Shown here: positions 50,313 to 59,754 of the stretch, piece after piece
Layout: every line of letters begins with the position of its first letter
Numbering within the stretch: position 1 is the stretch's first letter
Assembly: GCA_044449065.1 (NCBI GenBank)
Contig: JBIOHP010000015.1
Span: 1-64,000 of the forward strand
Direction: 5' to 3'
Length of the DNA: 64,000 nt
From: JBIOHP01 sp044449065
Lineage (GTDB): Bacteria; Bacteroidota; Ignavibacteria; UBA10030; SZUA-254
Position numbers and translations under genes: made by a program
The notes under the pieces: generated by a model
What the model was told of the DNA's origin: nothing
What the model saw: only the letters and a program-made list of their open reading frames with translations
The model's database searches: none

Positions 50313-50999
50313 CTATTTGACGCTTAACAACTCAACTTCAAATATCAGCGTTGCATACGGCGGAATTGGACCACCGGGCGTACCGCGTTCTCCGTAGGCA
50401 AGATCGGGAGGTATGTATACTTCCCACTTTGATCCGACCGGCATTAGTTGTAAAACCTCAGTCCAGCCGGGGATGACGCCGTTCACGGGAAACGTTGCGG
50501 GTTGTCCGCGTTTTATGGAACTGTCGAACTCGGTGCCGTCGACTAATTTACCGGTGTAGTTAACGGTCACCGTATTGTCTTTAGTCGGTTTCTTGCCGGT
50601 TCCGGCTTTAATAATTTTGAACTGGAGTCCATCGGGAAGTGTGACAACATCTGGTTTCTTTTTATTATCAGTTAAAAATTTATCGCCGGTTGATTTGGCT
50701 TCGGTTTCTTTTTTCGCGCTCATCTCATGCTGAAACGTCGTAATAATATTCAGGCACTGGTCTTTCGACATAACCAGCTTACCCCCGGAATATGAATCTT
50801 TCAGACCCTGGGCAAGTACTGCGGGATCGGCGTCGACCGATTGTTCCTTTAGGTTCGTTCCAAGATTCACGCCGATGGAATAGCTGATAGAATCTTTTTT
50901 TGTCGAGAGTTTCACCGCTGAGTCGCCGGTTCCGCCCGTTTTGAGATTGTTGCACCCTACGATCGCAACCAGCAGGAGAGCAGCGAGTAATTGTTTCAT
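50313..50999 (-). CDS. FKBP-type peptidyl-prolyl cis-trans isomerase (lipoprotein)
   Basis: This 228-residue periplasmic lipoprotein (signal ending 'LLVAIVGC') has an FKBP N-terminal dimerisation domain (about 30-110: 'SYSIGVNLGTNLKEQSVDADPAVLAQGLKDSYSG') and an FKBP catalytic domain (about 120-228: 'DNTVTVNYTGKLVDGTEFDSSIKRGQPATFPVNGVIPGWTEVLQLMPVGSKWEVYIPPDLAYGERG'). The catalytic pocket residues Tyr, Phe, Asp and Trp are present. It resembles FkpA/Mip proteins, which aid folding in the periplasm. The start is an ATG. Confidence 0.94.
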   Translation of the reverse strand: MKQLLAALLLVAIVGCNNLKTGGTGDSAVKLSTKKDSISYSIGVNLGTNLKEQSVDADPAVLAQGLKDSYSGGKLVMSKDQCLNIITTFQHEMSAKKETEAKSTGDKFLTDNKKKPDVVTLPDGLQFKIIKAGTGKKPTKDNTVTVNYTGKLVDGTEFDSSIKRGQPATFPVNGVIPGWTEVLQLMPVGSKWEVYIPPDLAYGERGTPGGPIPPYATLIFEVELLSVK

Positions 51000-51163
51000 G
51001 TATTGATTCCTTTCGTCTTTGAAATGTATTGTGTTGTTATGTTGATAAATTTCGTTTGTACATTGAATAAAGGGATATATTTATGTAACTTTTAATATAA
51101 GATATTCTTGTGAAAGAAGATATTGGGCTTGAATCTTCGCTTGAATCGTCGCTTCAATTAGAT

Positions 51164-51192
51164 TTGTTACTCATACAAATATTCCCTATAAT
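51164..51192 (+). promoter_or_regulatory. Sigma-70-like promoter of the lipoprotein/OMP pair
   Basis: TTGTTA (51164-51169), a 17-bp spacer and a perfect TATAAT (51187-51192), 57 bp before the ATG at 51250. Confidence 0.65.
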
Positions 51193-51249
51193 CAATCCAT
51201 TCAATAACCTAACAACAAATCATCATCCACACAACTTGGAGATTATTAT

Positions 51250-52548
51250 ATGATAAAGTACATAAGTTTTCTAATCGGAATCTTGGCGCTGGCTGGATTC
51301 ATCCTTTCAGGATGCAGTACGTCTAATAACCCGGCTGCGGCGACAACGACGCCGACGGATCCATCAAAGGCGAAACAGCAGGTTAATCAGGCGAATAAGC
51401 TTCTCATCCCGACGCTGTCATCTCTTGTATCGTCCCAGGGCCAGGACACAGCTACAAGTAATATCTCAACGGCTCAATCATTATATGGTCAAGCGCTCGC
51501 TAATGATCCGACCAATCCGGACGCCCATTTTGGATATGCTACTACAGAAGTTCTTAACGCATTAGTCGATCCCGACATCCGGGCATTGGGGAACGACGTA
51601 TCGCGTCTTCTCCAGCCGTTACGATTCACATTCTCTAGATTTCCATCAACTTCGGGACTTCTTTCAAATGTTATACCACAGTCTATGATTGGCGGCGGGC
51701 CAGGTTCCTTTCCTGTTTCACCAATGACATTTTATCCGAACAGGCAAACAAATGCATCTCATCCCTTTAGTTATTACCAGGGGATCATTGAGGCGAAATT
51801 ATTGCCTTCTCTTGCCGATGCAATTGCAAAGTTGCAAACAATCAGTCAAAATAGTTCCTTTGCCATGTACATCAGACCGGATTCCAGCAGCGACGTCCAG
51901 GATTCAATTCGCATCGATTTAACCGAGGTCTATCTTCTCCTGGCATGTTTAAATTTTCTCGATGCGAATGCCTCGTTCGTGACAGCTTATAATGTCGATT
52001 ACAATTCCTTAGATTCTGCCTCCGTCTACCAGGCATGGCAGGTGAGTTCTCCGTTTCTTACATTTCGCACGAACGGAAGTCAAAGAATGAAGGATACTAA
52101 AACCGGAATTCTCACAATGGCGCAAAACATTAAGGATGGTATTGGGTACTTTACCACACAATCGCCCCATCCCGGCGTCGATCTGATTACATACAATCCC
52201 AACGATTACCAAAGCTTGATAAATGTATCGCACGCAATGGATTCCATAAGGGTAGCTCTCAGCGGTCCCCATAAATTAAATGGATCATCAGGGTCGATAA
52301 ACATTGATCTGTCGCAATTTTTTGATAATGCCATTAGCAATTATAAAACAAAGATCCCCGCATACACGATCAGCGTCAAATGGGATAATCATGGCAACTA
52401 TCAACCCGTATTATCATGGGTGGCAACATCGTTCGATGCGTGGTTTATCCCGGATCCGACGATGAATGGATTATTCCCCGGCATGACTGACAGTGGTTTT
52501 AAAACTTTCTTTAATATTACCGCCCTGGATTGGAAACAACATCCTTAA
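51250..52548 (+). CDS. Lipoprotein with TPR-like N-terminal region, unknown function
   Basis: This 432-residue lipoprotein (lipobox 'FILSGC') has a Thr/Pro/Ala-rich linker, then a TPR-like helical stretch ('SLYGQALANDPTNPDAHFGYATTEVL', about 75-105). The rest (about 120-432) is helical with polar loops and is not recognised. An ATG start with GGAG upstream and a good promoter are present. It is followed after 39 bp by a predicted outer-membrane protein on the same strand, suggesting the two act together at the outer membrane. No family can be assigned. Confidence 0.65.
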   Translation: MIKYISFLIGILALAGFILSGCSTSNNPAAATTTPTDPSKAKQQVNQANKLLIPTLSSLVSSQGQDTATSNISTAQSLYGQALANDPTNPDAHFGYATTEVLNALVDPDIRALGNDVSRLLQPLRFTFSRFPSTSGLLSNVIPQSMIGGGPGSFPVSPMTFYPNRQTNASHPFSYYQGIIEAKLLPSLADAIAKLQTISQNSSFAMYIRPDSSSDVQDSIRIDLTEVYLLLACLNFLDANASFVTAYNVDYNSLDSASVYQAWQVSSPFLTFRTNGSQRMKDTKTGILTMAQNIKDGIGYFTTQSPHPGVDLITYNPNDYQSLINVSHAMDSIRVALSGPHKLNGSSGSINIDLSQFFDNAISNYKTKIPAYTISVKWDNHGNYQPVLSWVATSFDAWFIPDPTMNGLFPGMTDSGFKTFFNITALDWKQHP

Positions 52549-52590
52549 TCATTAAAACTAATAGATATCAAAATATAGAGATTTTAATTG

Positions 52591-54108
52591 ATGGTAGGAT
52601 CTCATAGAATATTGGTTCGATATGTGAAGTGCATAGCAATATTAATCACGTTCACAATAACCACATCGCCCTCTGGTGTTTGCCAAGATGTGCTCGGGTT
52701 CTTTATTCCAGGCATATCCCAGGATCGTATGATCGGCGGAAATCTATTCACCATTGCTCATGGAGATGAGACGTATCCGGATCTCAGTGAGGGATTGAAA
52801 AATCCCTCACTGAGTTATAATTTTAATTTAGATAACTTATACCGTGAAGAACAATCAAACGGTATTATCAATCAAGCGGGAAAATATTCAAGGAATATCA
52901 ATCTTTCAATCCCATTTCAAGGAAGTCAATTTTCTCCCCATATTCGGCTTTCGTATTATTCATCGAACTTCTTCACGAATGTAAGTCAAGACACCTCCGG
53001 AAGTGGAAATTATACAAGCCGCAATGATCAAATGATGATTTCGTATGATATGCGCGTGAATCAATTATTCACCGTCGGATCAGAACTCACTGAACTATCA
53101 GATGGTGATCATTCGTTTGTTGCCGGTAATAGTACAATTCTTTTTAATGTCGATCAATCATCTTCCTTGTCGTTTACGATGGGTAATACCGGAACATTAA
53201 ATCTCATTCAACTTAATATCACGGGCACCGATGGTATTTTACCCTTGCACATCCAGAAGCGCGGATACATTATTTCCGGTATCTCTCGCCATTCTCATTA
53301 TAATGTGTATGCAAAAATTGATCATTCTTCTCTTGGAGCGGTTCCAGGCGTCATGGAAGCTGACAATACACATTTTATACCCCGTGGATCGATAGATGAC
53401 ATCAGTTTTGATATCGTCATGAAAACGAACAACAACTTCGACGCCTTACTTGGAGGAAGTTCAAGCGTAACAGATGGAAGCGCTGATTTCCTATCCGGGA
53501 CTTCGCTCTATGGCAGCTTTCCGGCATTCAGAATGATTGATCGAGAATATCATGGGGGATTCCAATTGCGGATGAATAATACTAAGTTGGTGACCGGCGA
53601 TATTCAATGGCGGAGTCTGACCGGCAACATAGAAGGTCATATTGATTCATGGCCCTTCGTTAGCATTTTTCAATCCTTGATCACTACACGGGAATATTTC
53701 AAGTTGAACGGAAGTTTGGAGTATACCAAACTTCACATGGGAACATATCTACCTCTTTCCGAAAGTTTCACTCTTGGATTCGGTGGTAATTACATGCACG
53801 TCATTCCTTCACTCACAGTCGAGTCATGGCAGCCGAAGTATATCATTTTTGGTATGCGGGCATATACAGAAAAAAATCTTTCTATTCGATCACTCGATTT
53901 GATCATCGTATCGGGTGGACTCAGGGGAAGATTAGGAAATTTCGAGGGAAGTTATTCATTCACCCAATTTGCTCCCATCCGTATTGATCGCATGAACTCC
54001 CAGAAAATAATTGCTGGCGGTGAAACATCCAGCACCCCATCCTCAGGACAATCACTCAAAACATCAGGTGGACAGTTTCATCAATTCACAATCCTATACG
54101 AATTTTAG
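52591..54108 (+). CDS. Predicted outer-membrane beta-barrel-like protein, unknown family
   Basis: This approximately 505-residue protein (ATG 52591; a TTG one codon earlier is possible) has a hydrophobic signal region (about 15-32, ending 'GVCQ'). The mature part is rich in alternating polar/aromatic strands ('HIRLSYYSSNFFTNVS', 'GGFQLRMNNTKLVTGDIQWRSL', 'GSLEYTKLHMGTYLPL', 'ITSIRFSFTL'-like patterns). It ends in '...FHQFTILYEF', the aromatic C-terminus typical of outer-membrane barrels. Not recognised as a named family. It is probably co-transcribed with the lipoprotein upstream. Confidence 0.6.
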   Translation: MVGSHRILVRYVKCIAILITFTITTSPSGVCQDVLGFFIPGISQDRMIGGNLFTIAHGDETYPDLSEGLKNPSLSYNFNLDNLYREEQSNGIINQAGKYSRNINLSIPFQGSQFSPHIRLSYYSSNFFTNVSQDTSGSGNYTSRNDQMMISYDMRVNQLFTVGSELTELSDGDHSFVAGNSTILFNVDQSSSLSFTMGNTGTLNLIQLNITGTDGILPLHIQKRGYIISGISRHSHYNVYAKIDHSSLGAVPGVMEADNTHFIPRGSIDDISFDIVMKTNNNFDALLGGSSSVTDGSADFLSGTSLYGSFPAFRMIDREYHGGFQLRMNNTKLVTGDIQWRSLTGNIEGHIDSWPFVSIFQSLITTREYFKLNGSLEYTKLHMGTYLPLSESFTLGFGGNYMHVIPSLTVESWQPKYIIFGMRAYTEKNLSIRSLDLIIVSGGLRGRLGNFEGSYSFTQFAPIRIDRMNSQKIIAGGETSSTPSSGQSLKTSGGQFHQFTILYEF

Positions 54109-54143
54109 AAAAACTCGCTAAAAATTCTCCGGGTGTGATATAG

Positions 54144-54172
54144 TTGACATCCCCGCGATAATCCGCTATATT
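54144..54172 (+). promoter_or_regulatory. Consensus sigma-70-like promoter of spmA-spmB
   Basis: TTGACA (54144-54149), a 17-bp spacer and TATATT (54167-54172), 44 bp upstream of the spmA ATG. This is the clearest promoter in the window. Confidence 0.75.
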
Positions 54173-54215
54173 AGGTCTCCAGACTCACTGCCAACACCAT
54201 TAAAGATGATCGTTT

Positions 54216-55193
54216 ATGCTTAACTATATCTGGCTTTCGCTCATTGTCATAGGAATCGTTGTTGCAATCGGCACCGATATCAGCGATTTATCTTCGAATA
54301 AATATCACAATGGCGAGCAAATCAATACGGTGCTGACCCTCGAATCTCCACCCGTCGGAGGACTGCAAACCACGCAACATTACAAGTGCTCTATAGTTGT
54401 CCACGCAACGGAATTTGGAGCTCGGAATGGCAGCGTAAATCAAAACGATATTAAACAACAAGCCGAATTGATCCCGGGTGGAAGCAACTCCGGTACTGTG
54501 CATATTTTTCCCGACGATCAAACTCCGGATTTATGGAAAGAAATCTTCAAGAACCAGAAAAACGAATCCTTCCTTTTAGGGAATGTTCGATGGGAATCGT
54601 TAAACGGGTCTACCATGACCAGTAAGATTTCATTTGACCCGGTGCTGTTCGTGAAAATGAATGCGGTGACAAACGACGGCATACTAAAATATGCAAAAAC
54701 AGCCGTGGAGCTTTCCATCGGATTGATTGGCATCATGGCTCTCTGGCTGGGCGTGATGAAAATAGCCGAGCAGGCGGGATTGATTGCCAGGTTAGGTAAC
54801 TTGCTCAAACCCGTAACTACAAGAATATTCCCGGATGTTCCCGCAGATCATCCAGCGATGGGAGCGATGATCATGAATATCTCCGCCAACATGCTCGGTC
54901 TATCCAATGCCGCTACACCTTTTGGATTGAAGGCGATGGAAGAGCTGAATAAGTTGAATCCTAAAGCCGGCACAGCAACAGATGCAATGTGCACATTTCT
55001 CGTCATCAATACGGGCAATCTTCAACTTATCCCGGCAACGGTTATAGCAATTCGCGCAGCAGCAGGATCGATGAATCCAAGCGAGATTATTGGACCCGTG
55101 ATATTAGCAACCTTCATCACGCTCACGGTTGGAATTACCGTCGCGAAAGGATTGGCAAAATTACCGGTGTTCAAACGTCAGTTGCAGAATTGA
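54216..55193 (+). CDS. SpmA-like nucleoside-recognition membrane protein with an inserted extracytoplasmic domain
   Basis: This 325-residue membrane protein starts 'MLNYIWLSLIVIGIVVAIG' (TM1) and, from about residue 150, continues 'AKTAVELSIGLIGIMALWLGVMKIAEQAGL', 'AMGAMIMNISANMLGLSNAATPFGLKAMEEL' and 'VINTGNLQLIPATVIAIRA', all typical of spore maturation protein A / nucleoside-recognition (Gate) domain proteins. In ordinary SpmA TM1 is followed almost directly by the second part. Here about 120 residues (27-148), beta-strand-like and soluble, are inserted. Non-sporulating Gram-negatives also carry spmAB, possibly as transporters. spmB starts 7 bp after its stop. Confidence 0.82.
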   Translation: MLNYIWLSLIVIGIVVAIGTDISDLSSNKYHNGEQINTVLTLESPPVGGLQTTQHYKCSIVVHATEFGARNGSVNQNDIKQQAELIPGGSNSGTVHIFPDDQTPDLWKEIFKNQKNESFLLGNVRWESLNGSTMTSKISFDPVLFVKMNAVTNDGILKYAKTAVELSIGLIGIMALWLGVMKIAEQAGLIARLGNLLKPVTTRIFPDVPADHPAMGAMIMNISANMLGLSNAATPFGLKAMEELNKLNPKAGTATDAMCTFLVINTGNLQLIPATVIAIRAAAGSMNPSEIIGPVILATFITLTVGITVAKGLAKLPVFKRQLQN

Positions 55194-55200
55194 GGTGAAC

Positions 55201-55746
55201 ATGGAATACTTAAAAACAGCAATCAATCTTCTATCCATCATCGCAATCCCTGCTCTCGTTTTATTTGTCGTAATTTATGGAGCGATAAAAAAAGTAAAAA
55301 TCTATGAAGCGTTTATCGATGGCGCGAAGGAAGGTTTTAATGTCGGCGTCCGTATCATCCCCTACCTGGTAGCGATGCTGGTCGCGATCGGTATTTTCCG
55401 GGCTGGCGGCGCAATGGAAATTCTTGCATCACTATTCGCTCCGATTACAAAGTTGATCGGCATGCCCCCGGAAGCCCTGCCAATGGTTATTATCAGACCA
55501 CTCTCCGGCAGCGGCGCTCTCGGTGTTATGTCGGATATCATCAAAACGCATGGTCCCGATTCGCTCATCGGTAGAATGGTCTCTGTTATGATGGGAAGCA
55601 GTGAAACCACATTTTACGTTCTCGCAGTCTATTTCGGTTCGGTCAGTATCACAAGAACCCGTCAAGCATTGCTTGGAGGCATAATAGTTGATATTACTGC
55701 CGTGATCACATCAGTTTGCCTTGTGAACCTTGTTTTCCCTAAATAA
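55201..55746 (+). CDS. SpmB-like nucleoside-recognition membrane protein
   Basis: This 181-residue membrane protein starts at ATG 55201, preceded by GAGGTG. It has about four to five hydrophobic segments and family signatures 'FIDGAKEGFNVGVRIIPYLVAMLVAIGIFRAGGAME', 'GMPPEALPMVIIRPLSGSGALGVMSDIIKTHGPDS' and 'MMGSSETTFYVLAVYFGSV'. It pairs with SpmA; the two are often fused or adjacent. The role outside sporulation is unsettled, and nucleoside or small-molecule movement is a reasonable inference from the Gate-domain family. Confidence 0.88.
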   Translation: MEYLKTAINLLSIIAIPALVLFVVIYGAIKKVKIYEAFIDGAKEGFNVGVRIIPYLVAMLVAIGIFRAGGAMEILASLFAPITKLIGMPPEALPMVIIRPLSGSGALGVMSDIIKTHGPDSLIGRMVSVMMGSSETTFYVLAVYFGSVSITRTRQALLGGIIVDITAVITSVCLVNLVFPK

Positions 55747-55941
55747 TGTTTGATTTTTAGGGATTTCTTGGGTATATTTCAAAATTATAATATCAATTAA
55801 TATCGCACATACCGGTAAGATTGTGAAAACAGATCGCATTTGTTTTCCCAATCTTAACTGGTAGCTTAATTAAATTCCATGGGGATCGATCCAGTATCCT
55901 CGCTGTTCCAACGTTAAGAATAAGATACACTTTTAGGTGTT

Positions 55942-56853
55942 ATGAACGTGCTAAATAAACTCATCGTCGCCGCCATTCCAGTTGTTCCCAAACCTATTAT
56001 TCGTCATTTCGCAAATCGATATATTGCCGGAGAAGAAATCACCGACGCCGTACAAACGGTAAAAAAATTAAACGCAGAGGGCTGCTCAGCCACTCTCGAT
56101 GTTTTGGGCGAAGATATCACCGAACGACATGAAGCAACCGCATCCCGGGATAAAATTCTCGAAGTGTTACAAACTATTAATAAAGAAAACCTCGAATCAA
56201 ATGTTTCTCTCAAACCGACACAGTTAGGTTTAAAACTTGATAAGAATTTTTGTTTGGAGAATGCGAAGATGATTCTCCAGATCGCTAAAGATTTAAATAA
56301 TTTCGTTCGCCTGGATATGGAAGATTCATCCTGCACTGACGACATTATCTGGTTGTACCGCGAACTCCGAAAAGATTTTTCAAACACAGGAATTGTTCTT
56401 CAAGCGTACTTGCGGCGGACTTCTGATGACGCGATAAAACTAATGAAAGCCGGGTATGGAAATTTCAGATTCTGCAAAGGGATTTACATCGAACCAGAAG
56501 CTATCGCATTTAAACAGCCGGACGAAATCAACGCCAACTTTATCAGCGTGCTGAACACGATGTGGGACATGAATGCGTACGTAGGAGTAGCTACCCATGA
56601 CGATAAACTCGTGGATGCCGCGCATGAAATGATCGCCGCCCGAAAACTTCAAAAGAATGAGTTCGAATTTCAGATGCTCCTGGGCGTCAGGCCTGAACTC
56701 AGGAAAAAATTAGTGCGCGAGGGCTTCAAAGTGCGAATCTATGTGCCGTTCGGGAAACACTGGTATCGATATTCTATCCGCAGGTTTAAAGAAAATCCGC
56801 AAATGGCAGGTTATGTGTTTAAAGCGATATTCTCTGGTTTTAATTCTAATTAA
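55942..56853 (+). CDS. putA/prodh: Proline dehydrogenase (monofunctional)
   Basis: This 303-residue FAD enzyme oxidises proline to 1-pyrroline-5-carboxylate, passing electrons to the quinone pool. The ProDH barrel shows 'NAEGCSATLDVLGEDI', 'NVSLKPTQLGLKLD' (active-site Lys), 'FVRLDMEDSSCTDDIIWLYRELRKDF', 'IVLQAYLRRTSDD' and 'VRIYVPFGKHWYRYSIRRFKENPQMAG' (substrate-binding Arg pair). It is the short, monofunctional type seen in Gram-positives, Thermus and FCB bacteria. The partner P5C dehydrogenase is 22 kb away, so the pathway is split. The OPT gene follows 33 bp later. Confidence 0.94.
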   Translation: MNVLNKLIVAAIPVVPKPIIRHFANRYIAGEEITDAVQTVKKLNAEGCSATLDVLGEDITERHEATASRDKILEVLQTINKENLESNVSLKPTQLGLKLDKNFCLENAKMILQIAKDLNNFVRLDMEDSSCTDDIIWLYRELRKDFSNTGIVLQAYLRRTSDDAIKLMKAGYGNFRFCKGIYIEPEAIAFKQPDEINANFISVLNTMWDMNAYVGVATHDDKLVDAAHEMIAARKLQKNEFEFQMLLGVRPELRKKLVREGFKVRIYVPFGKHWYRYSIRRFKENPQMAGYVFKAIFSGFNSN

Positions 56854-56886
56854 TATTTCTTCCTACTAACCAACAAGGAGATAACA

Positions 56887-58911
56887 ATGGCAGCAACAAC
56901 ACCTGAAGGCGGAGTGCGCAAACACATCCCCTTCGTTCCCGTTGACACCGACATGAAGGAATTTTCCTTCACTGCGCTGTTCATCGGTTTAATTATGTGC
57001 GTCATTCTTGGCGCCGCGAACGCCTACCTTGGATTAAAGGCGGGTATGACCATTGCGGCGACCTACCCGGCGGCCGTAATCGGTATGGCGCTCCTCCGTC
57101 TTACAAAGGGCTCTGTCCTTGAAGAAAACTTCGCCCGAACAGTCGGCTCAATCGGGGAATCAGTTGCGGCGGGAGCAATTTTTACCATCCCCGCCTTCTA
57201 CATCGCGGGAATCTGGCCTGAATTTGCAACAGTCGGAAATTATCTGGTATCAACGCTTATTATGGTTGCCGGCGGTGTTCTTGGCATCATGTTCGTCGCA
57301 TTGCTGCGTCGTGTCATGGTGGAAGACGTCGATCTCCCTTTTCCGGAATCGGTTGCAGCTTCTGAAATCCACAAAGCCGGACGCGCTGGCGGTACGGGCG
57401 CGAAGTTCTTATTCTCTGCCATGGGCTTCGGCGCATTGGTGCAATCGCTCGGACAATTCCAATTTTTTGCAACATCATGGGAAAAATTTATATCCTTTTC
57501 AAAAGTTATCATCCCCTTGAAATCAAGCGGCAATATAAACGCCCAGAGCGGTTTGTTGCTGAGTTCGCCAGGAATCAGCCCGGCATACATCGGAGTCGGC
57601 TATATTATTGGACCGAAACTCGCGTCGTTAAATTTCAGCGGTGGATTGCTTGCATGGGGTTTATTCGTTCCTATTCTAACGTACTTTATAGGACCAACTC
57701 TCCTGGCGGCAAATCCGAATCCCGATGACGCAACATGGATTGCGATGGCGAATAATGTGTGGCGCTTTATCGTCCGCCCGATAGCAATTGGCGGAATGTT
57801 AGTTAGTGCAGGATTTACTCTCTTCAGGATGAGAAAGAGCTTGATCGCAGGTATCAAACGCTCCATCGGCGATGTAAAGAAAGCCGCAACGGGCGAGCAT
57901 GTAAACATTCGCACGGAACAAGATATTAATTTCAAATGGATTATGCTTGGCATCGCGCTAACCGCCGTCTTAACATTCTTTATCTATAATCATTTTGCGC
58001 AGGATGTTGTTGCAGCATTAGTTGCTACTGTGGTGATGATTATAGCCGGGTTCTTCTTTGCAGCAGTATCCGGTTACCTTGTTGGTACCATCGGATCGAG
58101 CAACAACCCGATAAGCGGTCTTACGCTTTCTACACTTCTCGTAGCCGCACTCCTCATGGTCGCGCTGGGAATGTCCGGTCAGGCAGGTGTAGCTGCCGTT
58201 CTTGGCGTTGCTGCCGTGGTTTGCGTATCTGCCGCTGTGGCGGGCGAAATGCTTCAAGATTTGAAAGTCGGACACATCCTCGGGGGTACTCCCTGGAAAA
58301 TGCAAATTGGCGATCTCTTCGGCGTTGCGTTAGCTTCGTTGGCGATGTTTGTCCCGCTGGTTGTCTTGCATCAAGGTGATATCAATAGCGGGGGAACGGG
58401 GTTCGGCGGAAAAAATTTACCGGCGCCCCAGGCAAGTCTAATGGCTCTGCTCTCGCAGGGAATCGTCGGTGGTAATATGGCTTGGCCCCTTATTATCGTT
58501 GGAATGATGATGGGATTGGGATTTATCCTCATGCAGGTGAGAAGCCCTATGCTAGTGAGCGTTGGTATGTATCTTCCTCTTGAGACAACGTTTGCCATTT
58601 TTATAGGCGGAATTTTTAAAGGCATCGTCGATAAACTGAATGCGAAAAAGCAGCATAACGACGCTCAGAAAGCCCGGGTTGAAAATACCGGCGTGCTTAT
58701 TGCTTCCGGATTAATAGCCGGAGAAGCTTTAATTGGATTACTCTTCGCAGGATTAGCGTTCGCCGATATAAAATTATATCATATTTTTGAGGATCCCTCC
58801 TTTATTACAAGTCTGGTAATCCTCGCAGCAATCGGATGGCTGCTGGTTCAGATCCCGGTCAAGAACGCCGGCAGACCGGATGAACCCGCGCCTCCAACAG
58901 CGATAATGTAA
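56887..58911 (+). CDS. OPT family oligopeptide transporter
   Basis: This 674-residue inner-membrane transporter has about 14-16 hydrophobic segments. Family signatures include 'GLIMCVILGAANAYLGLKAGMTIAATYPAAVIGMALLR', 'ENFARTVGSIGESVAAGAIFTIPAFYIAG', 'DLPFPESVAASEIHKAG' and 'GTIGSSNNPISGLTLSTLL'. It belongs to the bacterial OPT/YSL group that takes up small peptides or metal chelates. The ATG is preceded by AAGGAG. It sits between proline dehydrogenase and a PqqD-like protein plus a dipeptidase, so import and breakdown of (proline-containing) peptides is a plausible theme. Confidence 0.93.
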   Translation: MAATTPEGGVRKHIPFVPVDTDMKEFSFTALFIGLIMCVILGAANAYLGLKAGMTIAATYPAAVIGMALLRLTKGSVLEENFARTVGSIGESVAAGAIFTIPAFYIAGIWPEFATVGNYLVSTLIMVAGGVLGIMFVALLRRVMVEDVDLPFPESVAASEIHKAGRAGGTGAKFLFSAMGFGALVQSLGQFQFFATSWEKFISFSKVIIPLKSSGNINAQSGLLLSSPGISPAYIGVGYIIGPKLASLNFSGGLLAWGLFVPILTYFIGPTLLAANPNPDDATWIAMANNVWRFIVRPIAIGGMLVSAGFTLFRMRKSLIAGIKRSIGDVKKAATGEHVNIRTEQDINFKWIMLGIALTAVLTFFIYNHFAQDVVAALVATVVMIIAGFFFAAVSGYLVGTIGSSNNPISGLTLSTLLVAALLMVALGMSGQAGVAAVLGVAAVVCVSAAVAGEMLQDLKVGHILGGTPWKMQIGDLFGVALASLAMFVPLVVLHQGDINSGGTGFGGKNLPAPQASLMALLSQGIVGGNMAWPLIIVGMMMGLGFILMQVRSPMLVSVGMYLPLETTFAIFIGGIFKGIVDKLNAKKQHNDAQKARVENTGVLIASGLIAGEALIGLLFAGLAFADIKLYHIFEDPSFITSLVILAAIGWLLVQIPVKNAGRPDEPAPPTAIM

Positions 58912-58923
58912 CAGGAGTAGTAT

Positions 58924-59286
58924 TTGTTCACAAGGGGTTCTAAAGCGGAACACAATACCACTATTAATTTGTTGGAAATAAAACCAACACGAAATTTACA
59001 ATTTGAAACAAGGGACGAGGAGTTGGTTACCCTCCTCGTCCCGAAATTTCAGAATAAGTATTTCGTCAGGTGGGTAACGCCGCTCTTGAAGAAGAAATTT
59101 TTCCACGTAAAGCTCGATGCATACGGCAGTTTCATCTGGAATCAATGCAACGGCAATAAGAGCGTTGAAGAGATCTCCACAATGATGAAGTCTAAATTCG
59201 GGGATGATTTTGACCCGGCGTACAGCCGGATTCAAAAGTTTATTCAAATGTTTCTCAACGATAAATTTCTCACTATCGGTCAATAA
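58924..59286 (+). CDS. Orphan PqqD-family protein
   Basis: This 120-residue protein has a TTG start with AGGAG upstream, 12 bp after the OPT stop. The C-terminal two-thirds match the PqqD winged-helix pattern: 'VKLDAYGSFIWNQCNGNKSVEEISTMMKSKFGDD' followed by a helix 'RIQKFIQMFLNDKFLTI'. PqqD proteins bind RiPP precursor peptides and hand them to radical SAM enzymes, but no precursor or radical SAM enzyme is nearby. In this setting it may bind peptides or regulate the transporter. This is inference. Confidence 0.8.
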   Translation: MFTRGSKAEHNTTINLLEIKPTRNLQFETRDEELVTLLVPKFQNKYFVRWVTPLLKKKFFHVKLDAYGSFIWNQCNGNKSVEEISTMMKSKFGDDFDPAYSRIQKFIQMFLNDKFLTIGQ

Positions 59287-59754
59287 ATTTTTATTCTCGA
59301 TTCCATCTAACTTGTAGAACGAGATTCATCTCGTTCATATTATTTGCGCACAATTTTTAATAAATAAACGAGATAAATCTCGTTCAACACTTTTCAATAT
59401 TAAACAATTGTAACTTTTTAGATGGCTCCGGATTATTTCGACGCTCCGCGTGGTCACTCAGAGGATGCTGAGCATCCAACTATGGATTCCCACGCGGACA
59501 GAGTGTGTGAAAGGTCATTGCGAGTCCGTTTCCCGCCATCTGTTAACGGGAGGCGGACGTAGCAATCTCCTTATATCAATGCAAATTGCAGAACTTTGAA
59601 TCTAGTTTAAACGATGAATCAGGGTTTTCACAAAGTCTGAGAGCATGGGAACCAGAAATGCAGCCCGCAGGGACGGGATATTAAACTCCGAAAAGATTAT
59701 TATATTTTTCAATCAACTGTTTTATAAAATTAGAATTTATAAGGAGATCGTCAC
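59287..59754. repeat. Gene-free segment with AACGAGAT palindromes and a MITE-like element
   Basis: GAACGAGATTCATCTCGTTC (59318-59337) and a related palindrome AACGAGATAAATCTCGTT (59368-59385) are two hairpins. At 59499-59639 lies a copy of the 15099-15217 family: left end CAGAGTGTGTGAAA, core GGTCATTGCGAGTCCG...GCAATCTCCTTATAT, right end TTTCACAAAGTCTG (two mismatches from a perfect inverted repeat). An A+T-rich stretch with TATATTTTTCAATCAA precedes pepD. Confidence 0.6.
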
